Shown one piece after another: positions 1-8,320 of a DNA stretch of 64,000 nucleotides. Position 1 is the first letter of the stretch, and every line of letters starts with the position of its first letter. The DNA is from Salinimicrobium sp050750585 (GTDB lineage Bacteria; Bacteroidota; Bacteroidia; Flavobacteriales; Flavobacteriaceae). The DNA lies in assembly GCF_050750585.1 (NCBI RefSeq), contig NZ_JBOJLM010000005.1:1-64000 (forward strand), given 5' to 3'. The position numbers and the translations under genes were made by a program. Under the pieces are notes generated by a model, which saw only the letters and a list, made by a program, of their open reading frames with translations, was not told where the DNA came from and did no database searches.

Positions 1-569
1 ATAGTTTTGTTAATACAACTGCTGAAAACGAGAGGTTGAAAAAATTATTTCCACTTAGCTGAAGTAAAAGACACTTACTTTTTATCAATGCTCCTTCAGT
101 AGTAACCGAAGTTTTCCACTTCCAGCAACGACAAAAATTTCCGAAGATATCGGTATCCAAAAATGACATTTTTGACACCTCTTTCCGAAGCATTAGGAAA
201 TTAAAAACTTAGAAACGCCGTGGTCGCTTACTCCCACAGTTCAACCTGAATTTTTGCCTTTGTGAAAAACTGTGTTGATAAGTAAACGCAGCACAAAATG
301 ATTGCTGCTTCTTTCTTTCTAATTTTACATTGAATAATTGATCTGATATTTTCAGGAGGGGAATCATGTGAAAATCATGAGCTGTTGCGCAACTGTCAAT
401 AATCGTTAGGTTATAAGCCAGAGTACCTTTTTCAGATCGATGACTTTGCTTTCGCATAAAAAGTAATTGTCGTGGAATTCTACAGATTGGCCCTGCCTTA
501 TTTCCTGGCCCTTATCTTCTCTTCCATTGGTTATTTTTTAGGCTTTTGTTTAATCAAAATGAATAGATT
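1..569. other. Intergenic region upstream of nrdB
   Basis: No convincing gene is visible. It holds one exact copy of the palindrome CAAAAATGNCATTTTTG at 158-174, followed by GACACC. A minus-strand open frame at 209-457 has no recognisable motif and looks like chance. The nrdB promoter should lie in the last 100 bases, but I could not pick a clear -33/-7 pair, and no NrdR-box-like pair is evident. Confidence 0.5.
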
Positions 570-1544
570 ATGAGCATTTTTGAAAAGAGAATAAACTACA
601 AACCCTTTGAATATCCCGGAGTCCTGGATTTTACCGATGCCATAAACAAAGCATTTTGGGTACATTCTGAAGTAGACTTCACAGCCGATGTACAGGATTT
701 TCACTCCTATCTTTCAGACGGTGAAAAAGATGTGGTAAGAAAGAGTTTACTTGCTATTGCACAAATTGAAGTTGCTGTAAAATCATTTTGGGGCGACCTT
801 TACAAGCATTTGCCAAAACCTGAATTTAATGGCCTGGGCAGTACTTTTGCCGAATGTGAATTCAGGCACTCTCAGGCGTATTCAAGGCTTCTCGAAGTTT
901 TGGGCTACAGCAATGAATTTGCAAATGTCATTGAAGTACCGGCAATCAAAAACCGGATTAACTACCTGTCTGAAGCTTTGGAACACACCAAAGCAAAAGA
1001 TCCAAAAGATTATATTTCTTCCCTCATCCTGTTCTCAATATTGATTGAAAATGTCTCTCTTTTTAGCCAGTTTGCTATCGTTTTGTCTTTTAACCGCTTT
1101 AAAGGCGTGATGAAGAACATCAGCAATATTATAGCGTGGACTTCGGTTGATGAGCAAATACACGCAAATGCCGGCATGTACATCATCAATCAAATTCGTG
1201 AAGAATTCCCCGATTATTTTGATGAGGAATTGATTCAGAGTTTAACCAGCACCGTAAAGAAATCTATAGAAGTTGAAGGTGAGATCCTGGACTGGATCTT
1301 TGAAAACGGTAAACTGGAGAATATCGATAAAAAGAACCTCATGGATTTTATGAAGTTCCGCGTAGATGACAGCTTAAAAAGCATTGGTATGTCTAAGATC
1401 TATAACGTGAGCGCAGTAGATTATCAGCCTATGCTTTGGTTTGAGGAAGAAGTTTTTGCCAACAGTCTTGATGATTTCTTTGCAAGACGCCCGGTAGATT
1501 ACACCAAGCACGATAAAAGTATTACCGCAGCCGACCTATTTTAA
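570..1544 (+). CDS. nrdB: Ribonucleotide reductase radical-generating subunit (beta), class Id type
   Basis: Small subunit of aerobic ribonucleotide reductase; it holds the dimetal centre that starts radical chemistry in the alpha subunit, making dNTPs in the cytoplasm. The 324-residue ferritin-like protein shows the ligand pattern E67, E97-x-x-H100, the later E in ILIENVS, and the E-x-x-H in DEQIHANAG. K71 lies next to the site and Y104 sits where the radical tyrosine lies in class Ia. Glu as first ligand plus the nearby Lys is, from memory, the pattern of the Flavobacterium johnsoniae dimanganese class Id enzyme, so I infer class Id. There is no N-terminal ATP-cone, unlike some flavobacterial NrdB. 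nrdA follows after 36 bases, so the two are probably co-transcribed. Confidence 0.93.
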   Translation: MSIFEKRINYKPFEYPGVLDFTDAINKAFWVHSEVDFTADVQDFHSYLSDGEKDVVRKSLLAIAQIEVAVKSFWGDLYKHLPKPEFNGLGSTFAECEFRHSQAYSRLLEVLGYSNEFANVIEVPAIKNRINYLSEALEHTKAKDPKDYISSLILFSILIENVSLFSQFAIVLSFNRFKGVMKNISNIIAWTSVDEQIHANAGMYIINQIREEFPDYFDEELIQSLTSTVKKSIEVEGEILDWIFENGKLENIDKKNLMDFMKFRVDDSLKSIGMSKIYNVSAVDYQPMLWFEEEVFANSLDDFFARRPVDYTKHDKSITAADLF

Positions 1545-1580
1545 TTAAGCCTGAATTCCCGAATTAAACCCGAAATTCCC

Positions 1581-3275
1581 ATGACAACTAATGTACAAGC
1601 CCAGCCTTTAATTGGCGATGAAACTACCAACGAAAGACTTTGGTGGCTAAATGACGAGAGCCAGCAGATCCTTAACCGCGGCTATCTGCTGAAGGGTGAA
1701 ACTGTGAAATCGGCCATTGAACGTATTGCCAATGCTGCGGCCAGGCGCCTGTACAAACCCGAATTAGCCGAAGCATTTATCGAAATGATCGAGCGTGGGT
1801 GGATGAGCTTGAGTTCTCCCATTTGGGCAAATATGGGAACCGAGCGCGGCTTGCCTATTTCCTGCTTTAACGTGTACGTGCCCGACAATATTGAAGGTAT
1901 CACCCACAAGCTTGGTGAGGTGATCATGCAAACTAAGATTGGCGGCGGAACCTCGGGGTATTTTGGAGAATTGCGTGGCCGTGGAAGTGCAGTGACCGAC
2001 AATGGAAAAAGCAGCGGCGCCACCAGCTTCATGAAGCTTTTTGATACGGCTATGGACACCATTTCGCAAGGTGGCGTACGTCGTGGCGCTTTTGCTGCCT
2101 ATCTCGACATTGATCACCCTGATATAAAGGAATTCCTCGAGATCAAGAATATTGGTAACCCTATCCAGAACCTGTTCAACGGGGTATGTGTTCCCGATTA
2201 CTGGATGCAGGAAATGATTGATGGCGACATGGAAAAACGTGATATCTGGGCGAAAGTTTTGGAAAGCCGCCAGCAAAAAGGATTGCCTTATATTCTGTTC
2301 AAAGACAACGTGAACAGGTTTAAGCCGCAGGTTTACAAAGACAACAACCTCACGATACACTCCAGTAACTTATGTTCTGAAATTGCTTTGCCTTCTACTG
2401 AAGATGAATCCTTCATCTGCTGTCTCTCTTCTATGAATTTGGAATTGTATGATGAGTGGAAAGACACTGAAGCGGTTAAAATGGCCGTTTATTTTCTTGA
2501 TGGGGTGCTACAGGAATTCATCGCAAAGACTGAAGGCAATCACTACCTGGCTGCAGCAAACCGTTTTGCAAAGAATCACCGGGCGCTTGGTTTGGGCGCG
2601 ATGGGCTGGCATTCCTATTTGCAAAAGAACAGGATCCCTTTTGAAGGCATGCGTGCAAAAGGCCTGACTCATAAGATCTTTGAAGACATCAGCACAAAAG
2701 CGACCAAAGCAAGTAAAGAGCTGGCAACGATCTACGGCGAGCCCGAAATCCTCAAGGGCTACGGACTCAGGAACACCACTTTAATGGCCATTGCGCCCAC
2801 TACCTCATCTTCAGCAATTCTGGGACAAACCTCACCGGGAATTGAACCTTTTAGCAGTAACTATTTTAAAGCAGGGCTTGCAAAAGGGAATTTTATGCGG
2901 AAGAATAAATACCTGAAAGAGCTGCTTCAGGAAAAAGGCCTGGACAACGAGGATACCTGGAGAAGCATCATGTTGCACCACGGGAGCGTACAGCACCTGG
3001 ATAGTTTAAGCCAGGAAGAAAAAGACATTTTTAAGACCTTCAAAGAGATCAGTCAGTTAGAGATCATCCAGCAGGCATCTGTACGCCAGAAGTTCATTGA
3101 TCAGGCACAGAGCTTAAACCTGAACATCCCTGCAGGGCTTCCGGTAAGAGAAGTGAACAAGCTACTGATTGAAGCCTGGAAGCTCGGCGTAAAAACATTG
3201 TACTACCAAAGAAGCCAAAGCGTTTCAAAAGAATTTGTTTCAAATATTGTGAGCTGTTCAAGTTGTGAAGCTTAG
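1581..3275 (+). CDS. nrdA: Ribonucleotide reductase catalytic subunit (alpha), short form without ATP-cone
   Basis: Catalytic subunit that reduces ribonucleotides. At 564 residues it is far shorter than the roughly 750-residue class Ia enzymes and lacks the N-terminal ATP-cone. The chemistry residues are present: C95 in ISCFNVY and a partner C280/C281 as the redox pair, N263-x-C265-x-E267 in NLCSEIALPS as the thiyl site, the radical-transfer tyrosine pair in LYYQRSQS, and the C-terminal reducing pair C559/C562 at the extreme end. Short, cone-less alpha subunits are described for class Id enzymes. Neither subunit carries a cone, so dATP shut-off through a cone is not expected. A strong hairpin follows the stop codon. 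Confidence 0.94.
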   Translation: MTTNVQAQPLIGDETTNERLWWLNDESQQILNRGYLLKGETVKSAIERIANAAARRLYKPELAEAFIEMIERGWMSLSSPIWANMGTERGLPISCFNVYVPDNIEGITHKLGEVIMQTKIGGGTSGYFGELRGRGSAVTDNGKSSGATSFMKLFDTAMDTISQGGVRRGAFAAYLDIDHPDIKEFLEIKNIGNPIQNLFNGVCVPDYWMQEMIDGDMEKRDIWAKVLESRQQKGLPYILFKDNVNRFKPQVYKDNNLTIHSSNLCSEIALPSTEDESFICCLSSMNLELYDEWKDTEAVKMAVYFLDGVLQEFIAKTEGNHYLAAANRFAKNHRALGLGAMGWHSYLQKNRIPFEGMRAKGLTHKIFEDISTKATKASKELATIYGEPEILKGYGLRNTTLMAIAPTTSSSAILGQTSPGIEPFSSNYFKAGLAKGNFMRKNKYLKELLQEKGLDNEDTWRSIMLHHGSVQHLDSLSQEEKDIFKTFKEISQLEIIQQASVRQKFIDQAQSLNLNIPAGLPVREVNKLLIEAWKLGVKTLYYQRSQSVSKEFVSNIVSCSSCEA

Positions 3276-3302
3276 TAATTTGCAGAAAAATTCCTTCTGA
3301 AA

Positions 3303-3352
3303 ATGCCATTTTAAGAACCTCTCTTCAGAAGCAGGTTCTTAAAATCTGGCAT
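3303..3352 (+). terminator. Long hairpin after nrdA
   Basis: ATGCCA (3303-3308) pairs with TGGCAT (3347-3352), and after a 2-nt bulge TTTTAAGAACCT (3309-3320) pairs perfectly with AGGTTCTTAAAA (3333-3344), leaving a 12-nt loop. It starts 27 bases after the nrdA stop and probably ends the nrdBA transcript. The outer part resembles half of the dispersed AAAATGCCATTTT palindrome. Confidence 0.65.
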
Positions 3353-4034
3353 TCAAAACCTGCTGTTTGAGCTATAGAAATTTCCCGCGTGAATTGTTGT
3401 AAATGTAAAATTCTACCATCTAAAATCTACCGATTATTTTCACGCAAAGGCCGCTAAGCTAAGCGCAAAGAGCGCAAAAATCTCTGCTAATTGCTAATTG
3501 AAAACATTGGAATTTGGTGTTTGTAATTTGGAATTTATATTCCTTCTCATCTTCAAATTATCAAATTCTCAAATCACCACATCTTCAAATTAACTTTGGA
3601 ATTTGGTGCTTGGTGCTTGAAATTTATTGACTTACCCATTATACAATATTCATTATACATTATACAATTTGAAAGGCCACAGATGCACAGATGATTTTTA
3701 TTCACTCTCCACTCCTTTTCATCTTCAAATCTTCAAATTTTCAAATCAACAGATCTTCAAATTAACTTTGGAAGTTGGTGCTTGGTACTTGAAATTTATT
3801 GACTTACCCATTATACATTATTCATTATACCTTATTCATTATACCTTATTCAATAAAAAATTGCCACAGATGCACAGATGATTTTTTATTTTACTGGAAT
3901 TTGGTGCTTGAAATTTTGGAATTTATATTCCTTCTCATCTTCAAATCCTCAAATTATCTCATCTTCAAATCATTTTTTAATTTATAAATAAACATTTTAC
4001 AATATTCAATATACATTATACAATGAAGAATGAA
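3353..4034. repeat. Repeat-mosaic intergenic DNA with a 172-bp tandem duplication
   Basis: This gene-free stretch is built from short modules: CGCAAAGNGCGCAAA strings (3441-3480), oligo TCTTCAAAT/TTTTCAAAT strings, TTTGGAATTTGGTGCTTG, CATTATACATTATACAAT, and GCCACAGATGCACAGATGAT. A block beginning ATCTTCAAATTAACTTTGG at 3581 recurs at 3753, giving an imperfect tandem duplication with a period of about 172 bp, running to about 3890. Open frames inside it are low-complexity translations of these modules. The same modules return at 5.1-5.4 and 6.9-8.1 kb. Confidence 0.8.
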
Positions 4035-5027
4035 TCAGGGTAAAACGAATTCCGCGTAAACAGGAAAATGATCAGATCCCACTTTCCCGAGTGTCTTGAG
4101 GTCGGCCAGTTGAAATTCTTTGGTGACATAAAAATGATCCAGTGGCCATCTCATGATCCGGGAGTTTGCGTCGAAACTGTTGTACAGTCCCCGGCCAATC
4201 CGCACATTATTTAATTTCCCTGATTTTCCAAAGAGCCTTGCAGTCTGAGACCAGGAAACATCGTTAAAATCCCCTGCCACTAAAGAAGGAATGTTTTCAC
4301 CGGCTACAAAATCTCCCACTTTGAGAAGAGCAACTTCCGCTTCCCCAACATTATCGGGGTATTTATCGCTGGGCATAGGCGCCACCGGATGCACGGCGTG
4401 AAGCATAAATTCCTTGCCCGATTCCAGCTGAACCCGCGTATGAAACGAGGGTACGTTTTCATGTTTAAGATATTTGAGTTGCTTTTGTTTTAGAGGCAGC
4501 TTCGAATACAGCGCCATCCCATAGGCTTCATCATTTGGCTGCTCCATAACATAAGGATAATCCTGTTTAAGGACTTCCAGTTCATCCAGCCACCATTGAT
4601 TCACCTCCATGGCCAGGAAAATATCGGGATCAGCATCGCTGACAGCTTTTAAGATCCTGGCAGATTCCCGGTTGGTCATCAAAACATTTGCCAGCAACAG
4701 ACTAACAGAATTCTCTTCAGAATAATTTTCGGCTGCATCGGGTACAGCTTTATCCGCGAACCAGTAAGGATAGATGCGGATAGATTGAATGAAAATGGAT
4801 GCCAGTAAACCAGCGACCAGAAGTATGGAGGGCCACTTCCACTTTTTGTTGATTCCGCCAACGAGAATGAGGCATAATGTTGCGAGGATCAAATACTGCA
4901 ATCGCGGAAAATCCAGCAGTTTCGAGTACCAGTACGGCAAATCGTAAAGGAGAGAAAACAGACTCGCCAGAATTACAATACTGCTTATAAAAACGATAAA
5001 ATAAAAGAAGATTCTTCTAAAGTTCAT
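4035..5027 (-). CDS. Membrane-anchored endonuclease/exonuclease/phosphatase-family protein
   Basis: A 330-residue protein of the EEP (DNase I-like) superfamily. The first 100 residues contain three hydrophobic helices (about 8-27, 44-60 and 68-86), so the catalytic domain is anchored to the inner membrane and probably faces the periplasm. Core motifs are the metal glutamate in FLAMEVNQWW, HAVHP, VAGDFND, WPLDHFY and the terminal GSDHFP with the catalytic His. The family hydrolyses phosphodiesters in DNA, sphingomyelin or inositol phosphates, and the substrate cannot be read from sequence. It stands alone between two repeat-rich intergenic regions. Confidence 0.85.
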   Translation of the reverse strand: MNFRRIFFYFIVFISSIVILASLFSLLYDLPYWYSKLLDFPRLQYLILATLCLILVGGINKKWKWPSILLVAGLLASIFIQSIRIYPYWFADKAVPDAAENYSEENSVSLLLANVLMTNRESARILKAVSDADPDIFLAMEVNQWWLDELEVLKQDYPYVMEQPNDEAYGMALYSKLPLKQKQLKYLKHENVPSFHTRVQLESGKEFMLHAVHPVAPMPSDKYPDNVGEAEVALLKVGDFVAGENIPSLVAGDFNDVSWSQTARLFGKSGKLNNVRIGRGLYNSFDANSRIMRWPLDHFYVTKEFQLADLKTLGKVGSDHFPVYAEFVLP

Positions 5028-5039
5028 GTTCGGGTTAAT

Positions 5040-5438
5040 GCGATTGATCTCATTAAGTTAGTGAAAGTTGTGAAAACATTTCCCATTTTCCTGAACAGGC
5101 ACAGACATACCTACAACTCCAATTACAACATCCCCTGGAAATTATTCTACCTTCTCAATTCTTCAATATTCATTATACATTATACAATTAAAAAGGCCAC
5201 TGATGCACAAATGATTTATAACTCATATCCTTTTGTTTTCATCTTCAAATTTTCAAATTATCCCATTTTCAAATCAACATTAGAATTTGGTGCTTGAACT
5301 TTTGGTTTTTTTTAGTAACTACCGTCTCACGTCTAAAGTCTATCGACTAATTCCAAACTACCGTCTCCCGTCTAAAATCTAACGACTATCTTCTAATTAG
5401 ATTTTAGTACTTGTTTATTGGAATTTCTTCTTACAAAC
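5040..5438. repeat. Repeat-mosaic intergenic DNA
   Basis: More copies of the modules seen at 3.4-4.0 kb: CATTATACATTATACAAT (about 5171-5190), GCCACTGATGCACAAATGAT, TTTTCAAAT strings, GAATTTGGTGCTTG, and ACTACCGTCTCCCGTCTAAA strings (about 5318-5395). No gene is visible. Confidence 0.75.
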
Positions 5439-5482
5439 TACGGTTTTCCGTAATTTCCTTTAACAAAATATTAATAAGTTTA
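5439..5482 (+). promoter_or_regulatory. Inverted-repeat operator plus -7 element upstream of the 5596 gene
   Basis: TACGG-TTTT-CCGTA (5439-5452) is a perfect 5-bp-arm inverted repeat. Eight bases later TTAACAAAAT begins (5460-5469), then TAAGTTTA (5475-5482), one mismatch from the Bacteroidota -7 consensus TAnnTTTG. The centre of the inverted repeat lies about 30 bp upstream of the -7 box, where a class II activator would sit. The same arrangement occurs at 8149-8193, upstream of the LRR-ATPase. Confidence 0.55.
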
Positions 5483-5595
5483 CAGAATCTTGAAAATCCA
5501 ACTGTCAATCTACGTTGAAGCGGGATTATTCTGAGATTTCCTTATAATTTTTACGGTCGGGACAAATTGGGTCCGGTCTTAACGAACAAATTAAA

Positions 5596-6819
5596 ATGAA
5601 ACCATACCTATTACTTTTTTTAACTGCACTTTTAAGCCTGAACGCTTACTCTCAAATCAAATTCGAAAAAGGATATTTCATTGATAATGGCGATCAAAAA
5701 ATGGATGTCCTGATCAGGAATGTGGATTGGAGAAGTAACCCTTCTCAGTTTGAGTATAAACTTTCCGCAGATGGGGCACCTAAAAATGCTTCCATAAAGT
5801 CAGTTAAGGAATTTGGTATTGCCGATGGGGCAAGATTCGTAAGGCATACGGTGAACGTGGACAGATCTAATGGGAATATCAAGAATCTGAGCGAAGACAG
5901 AAATCCTGAATTTAAAGAAGAAGAACTTTTTTTAAAATTACTGGTAGAAGGGAAAGCTAATTTATACTCTCTGGAAGACGGTAATATTACCAGGTATTTT
6001 TACAGCAAAGATGATTCAGAAATCATCCAGTTGATCTATAAAAAATTCATGACTCCTGAAAAAAGTATCGCCACAAATGACGGTTTTAGACAGCAAATAT
6101 GGAATAGTCTAAAATGTTCAGATCTTACAATGAGAAAAGTGGAGAATCTGGATTATAAAAAAAGGGATCTTACCAGCTTTTTTGTGGACTATAATGAATG
6201 TCATGATCAGGCCTATACGATCTACGAACAAAAACAAAAAAAGGATCTGTTCAATTTAAGCCTGCGTCCGGGGTTGAATTACTCATCTCTTTCCATAACA
6301 AATGCAAATTCAGGTTCTAAAAACACCGATTTTGATGATGAAATAGGATTGAGACTTGGAGTTGAGGCCGAATTTATTTTGCCATTTAATAAGAACAAAT
6401 GGGCAATCATTTTTGAACCCACCTACCAACATTTCAAATCGGAACAGACACAGGAAAAAGACAATGTTTCAGGAGGGATCCTTATTTCAAAGATCGACTA
6501 CCCCTCTATCGAATTGCCAGTAGGGATAAGGCATTATTTATATTTGAATGACAGCTCAAAGCTCTTTTTAAACTTTTCTTACGTAATCAATTTTGATCCC
6601 AATGCCACCATGGATTTCTACAGACAGAATAACACCTTGTATTCTTCCCTGGAAATTAAAACCCAGGGAAATGTAGCCTTTGGTGCCGGATATAAATTTA
6701 AGGACACCTACAGCATTGAACTCAGATACAATACCAGCCGGGAGATACTGAGTAACTATTCTTACTGGAGTTCAGCATATAAAACCATTTCCATGATACT
6801 TGGCTATTCCTTCTTTTAA
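5596..6819 (+). CDS. Outer-membrane beta-barrel protein of unknown function
   Basis: A 407-residue secreted protein with a clear signal peptide (hydrophobic residues about 4-16, cleavage after NAYSQ). The N-terminal half has a KGYFIDNG...DWRSNPSQFEYK pattern that I associate with a Bacteroidota family of unknown role. The last 190 residues alternate polar and aromatic residues as in a PorT/OmpW-like barrel and end in aromatic GYSFF, a usual outer-membrane insertion signal. It is monocistronic with a leader of about 110 bases. Its upstream control region matches that of the LRR-ATPase operon, so the two may respond to one signal. The substrate or partner is unknown. Confidence 0.7.
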   Translation: MKPYLLLFLTALLSLNAYSQIKFEKGYFIDNGDQKMDVLIRNVDWRSNPSQFEYKLSADGAPKNASIKSVKEFGIADGARFVRHTVNVDRSNGNIKNLSEDRNPEFKEEELFLKLLVEGKANLYSLEDGNITRYFYSKDDSEIIQLIYKKFMTPEKSIATNDGFRQQIWNSLKCSDLTMRKVENLDYKKRDLTSFFVDYNECHDQAYTIYEQKQKKDLFNLSLRPGLNYSSLSITNANSGSKNTDFDDEIGLRLGVEAEFILPFNKNKWAIIFEPTYQHFKSEQTQEKDNVSGGILISKIDYPSIELPVGIRHYLYLNDSSKLFLNFSYVINFDPNATMDFYRQNNTLYSSLEIKTQGNVAFGAGYKFKDTYSIELRYNTSREILSNYSYWSSAYKTISMILGYSFF

Positions 6820-8148
6820 GTCAGGAGATTGTAGGCAGGATTCTCAAAAAGGTTTCACACTAAGCCCACTAAGTTCAAAAAGAAGAGCACAAGAAAAGGT
6901 GCCAAAAATGTCATTTCGAAGGAGCTTTTTGCGACTGAGAAATCTCAAATATGACTACCGTCTACCGTCCAACGTCTCCCGTCTCTTTAAAAAGCCACGG
7001 ATACACGGATGATTTTTATTTACTCATACTCCTCTTCTTCTCATTTTCAAATTTTCAAATCCTCACATATTCAAATCAAGTTTGGAATTTGGTGCTTGTG
7101 ATTTGGGATTTCCTAAAAAATGTCATTTCGAAGGAGCATTTTCAGCGACTGAGAAATCTCAACTACCGTCTCCCTACCGTCTATTAAAAAAGCCACGGAT
7201 GCACAGATAATTTTTTTACTCTACTCCACTTCTTCTCATTTTCAAATTTTCAAATCCTCACATCTTCAAATCAAGTTTGGAATTTGATGCTTGTAATTTG
7301 GAAGGTCCTGTAAAATGTCATTTCAAAGGAGCTTTTCTGCGACTGAGAAATCTCAACTACGACTACCGTCTACCGTCTAATGCCTCCCTACTAATTTCTC
7401 GCAAAGGCCGCAAAGTTCAACCGCAAAGCCCGCAAAGAGATCTTTTTTCCTGAACACTGAACACCGACCACTGATCACTTTTTCCCCGCAGATCACACAG
7501 ATCTTCGCAGATAACCATTCCCGTCAGTTCGAGTGAATCCGGGCCTGCGGGAGCAGGGGCGGATTTGTATCGAGAACAAGGTTTCACACTAAGCCCACTA
7601 AGTCAAAAAAGAAGATCACAAAGAAAAGGTGCCAAAAATGTCATTTCGAAGGAGCTTTTTCGCGACTGAGAAATCTGTGTCTCCTACCTTCTCAATTATT
7701 CAATATTCATTATCCCTTATACAGTAAAAAAGCCACAGATGCACAGATAATTTTTTAACTCATATCCTTTTGTTTTCACTTCAAATCCCATAGTGGAAAT
7801 TTTAAAAACTACCGTCTCCCGTCTAAAGTCTACCGACTATTTTCTCGCAAAGAGCGCAAAGAGATCTTTTTCCTGAACACTAATCACTTTTTCCCCGCAG
7901 ATCACGCAGATCTACGCAGATTACGTCTCCCGTCAGTTCGAGCCTGCCTGCCGGTAGGCAGGTGAATCTGGACCTGCGGGAGCAGGGGCGGATTTGTATC
8001 GAGAACAAGGTTTCACACTAAGTCAAAAAAGAAGATCACAAAGAAAAGGTGGCAAAAATGTCATTTTCAATAGGTTTTGGGCGACAGAAAAATCTCCCGG
8101 CCAAGAAGAATCTCTGTTCATTGTTCATTGATAATTGGTTATTGATTT
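6820..8148. repeat. Large repeat-mosaic region with two 240-280-bp related copies
   Basis: 1.3 kb without a gene. The block 7395-7675 (CGCAAAG strings, CTGAACACTGA, CCCCGCAGATCACNCAGATC, CGTCAGTTCGAG, GGAGCAGGGGCGGATTTGTA, TCGAGAACAAGGTTTCACAC, AAAATGTCATTTCGAAGGAG) recurs in shortened form at 7851-8090. TGTCATTTCGAAGGAGC...GCGACTGAGAAATCT modules lie at about 6908, 7120, 7317 and 7637. GCCACNGATNCACNGATNAT modules lie at about 6991, 7191 and 7731. The second copy carries a 20-bp palindrome absent from the first (7943-7962). Open frames here are translations of the repeats. Confidence 0.8.
7943..7962. repeat. 20-bp palindromic insertion module
   Basis: CCTGCCTGCCGGTAGGCAGG sits between TTCGAG and TGAATC. 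The matching copy of this repeat has TTCGAGTGAATC with nothing between (junction 7533/7534). A perfect-palindrome form of the same 20-mer is at 14775-14794. Confidence 0.75.
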
Positions 8149-8193
8149 TACGGTTTCCCGTAACGGCTTCTTAACAAAATTTTAATAGATTTA
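8149..8193 (+). promoter_or_regulatory. Inverted-repeat operator plus -7 element upstream of the LRR-ATPase
   Basis: TACGG-TTTC-CCGTA (8149-8162) has the same arms and 4-bp spacer as the site at 5439. It is followed by TTAACAAAAT (8171-8180) and TAGATTTA (8186-8193), again one mismatch from TAnnTTTG, then TTACAGAA as at the other site. Two copies of inverted repeat, spacing and -7 box in different contexts make this a credible regulated promoter. The leader to the ATG at 8321 would be about 120 bases. Confidence 0.6.
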
Positions 8194-8320
8194 CAGAAAC
8201 GCAACATTTTTAAATATTAAGCTGCCGCCGTGAAGATTTTGGTCAGGAATTTCCAAAGAGACAAAGCTGTAAGAATAAACTAAAATCAATTTGATATCTT
8301 TAAATGTAAAATAGCAATCA

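Noticed and set aside
209..457. 82-codon minus-strand open frame before nrdB
   Set aside because: No motif, odd residue mix, no promoter or partner gene. Treated as chance.
1764..2360. Long minus-strand frames opposite nrdA
   Set aside because: Shadows of a strongly coding gene on the plus strand; no motif of their own. The same applies to long antisense frames opposite the RND permease, acyl-CoA carboxylase and M1 genes.
3627..3987. Two plus-strand open frames in the repeat mosaic
   Set aside because: They translate the repeated CATTATACATT and TTCAAAT modules into low-complexity protein; the two overlap in the same repeats.
6800..7187. Open frames after the barrel gene
   Set aside because: Start within the barrel gene or repeats and translate TGTCATTTCGAAGGAGC modules; no independent coding signal.
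3353..8148. CRISPR array
   Set aside because: Repeats are frequent but spacing is irregular, repeat units vary, and there are no unique spacers of constant length or cas genes.
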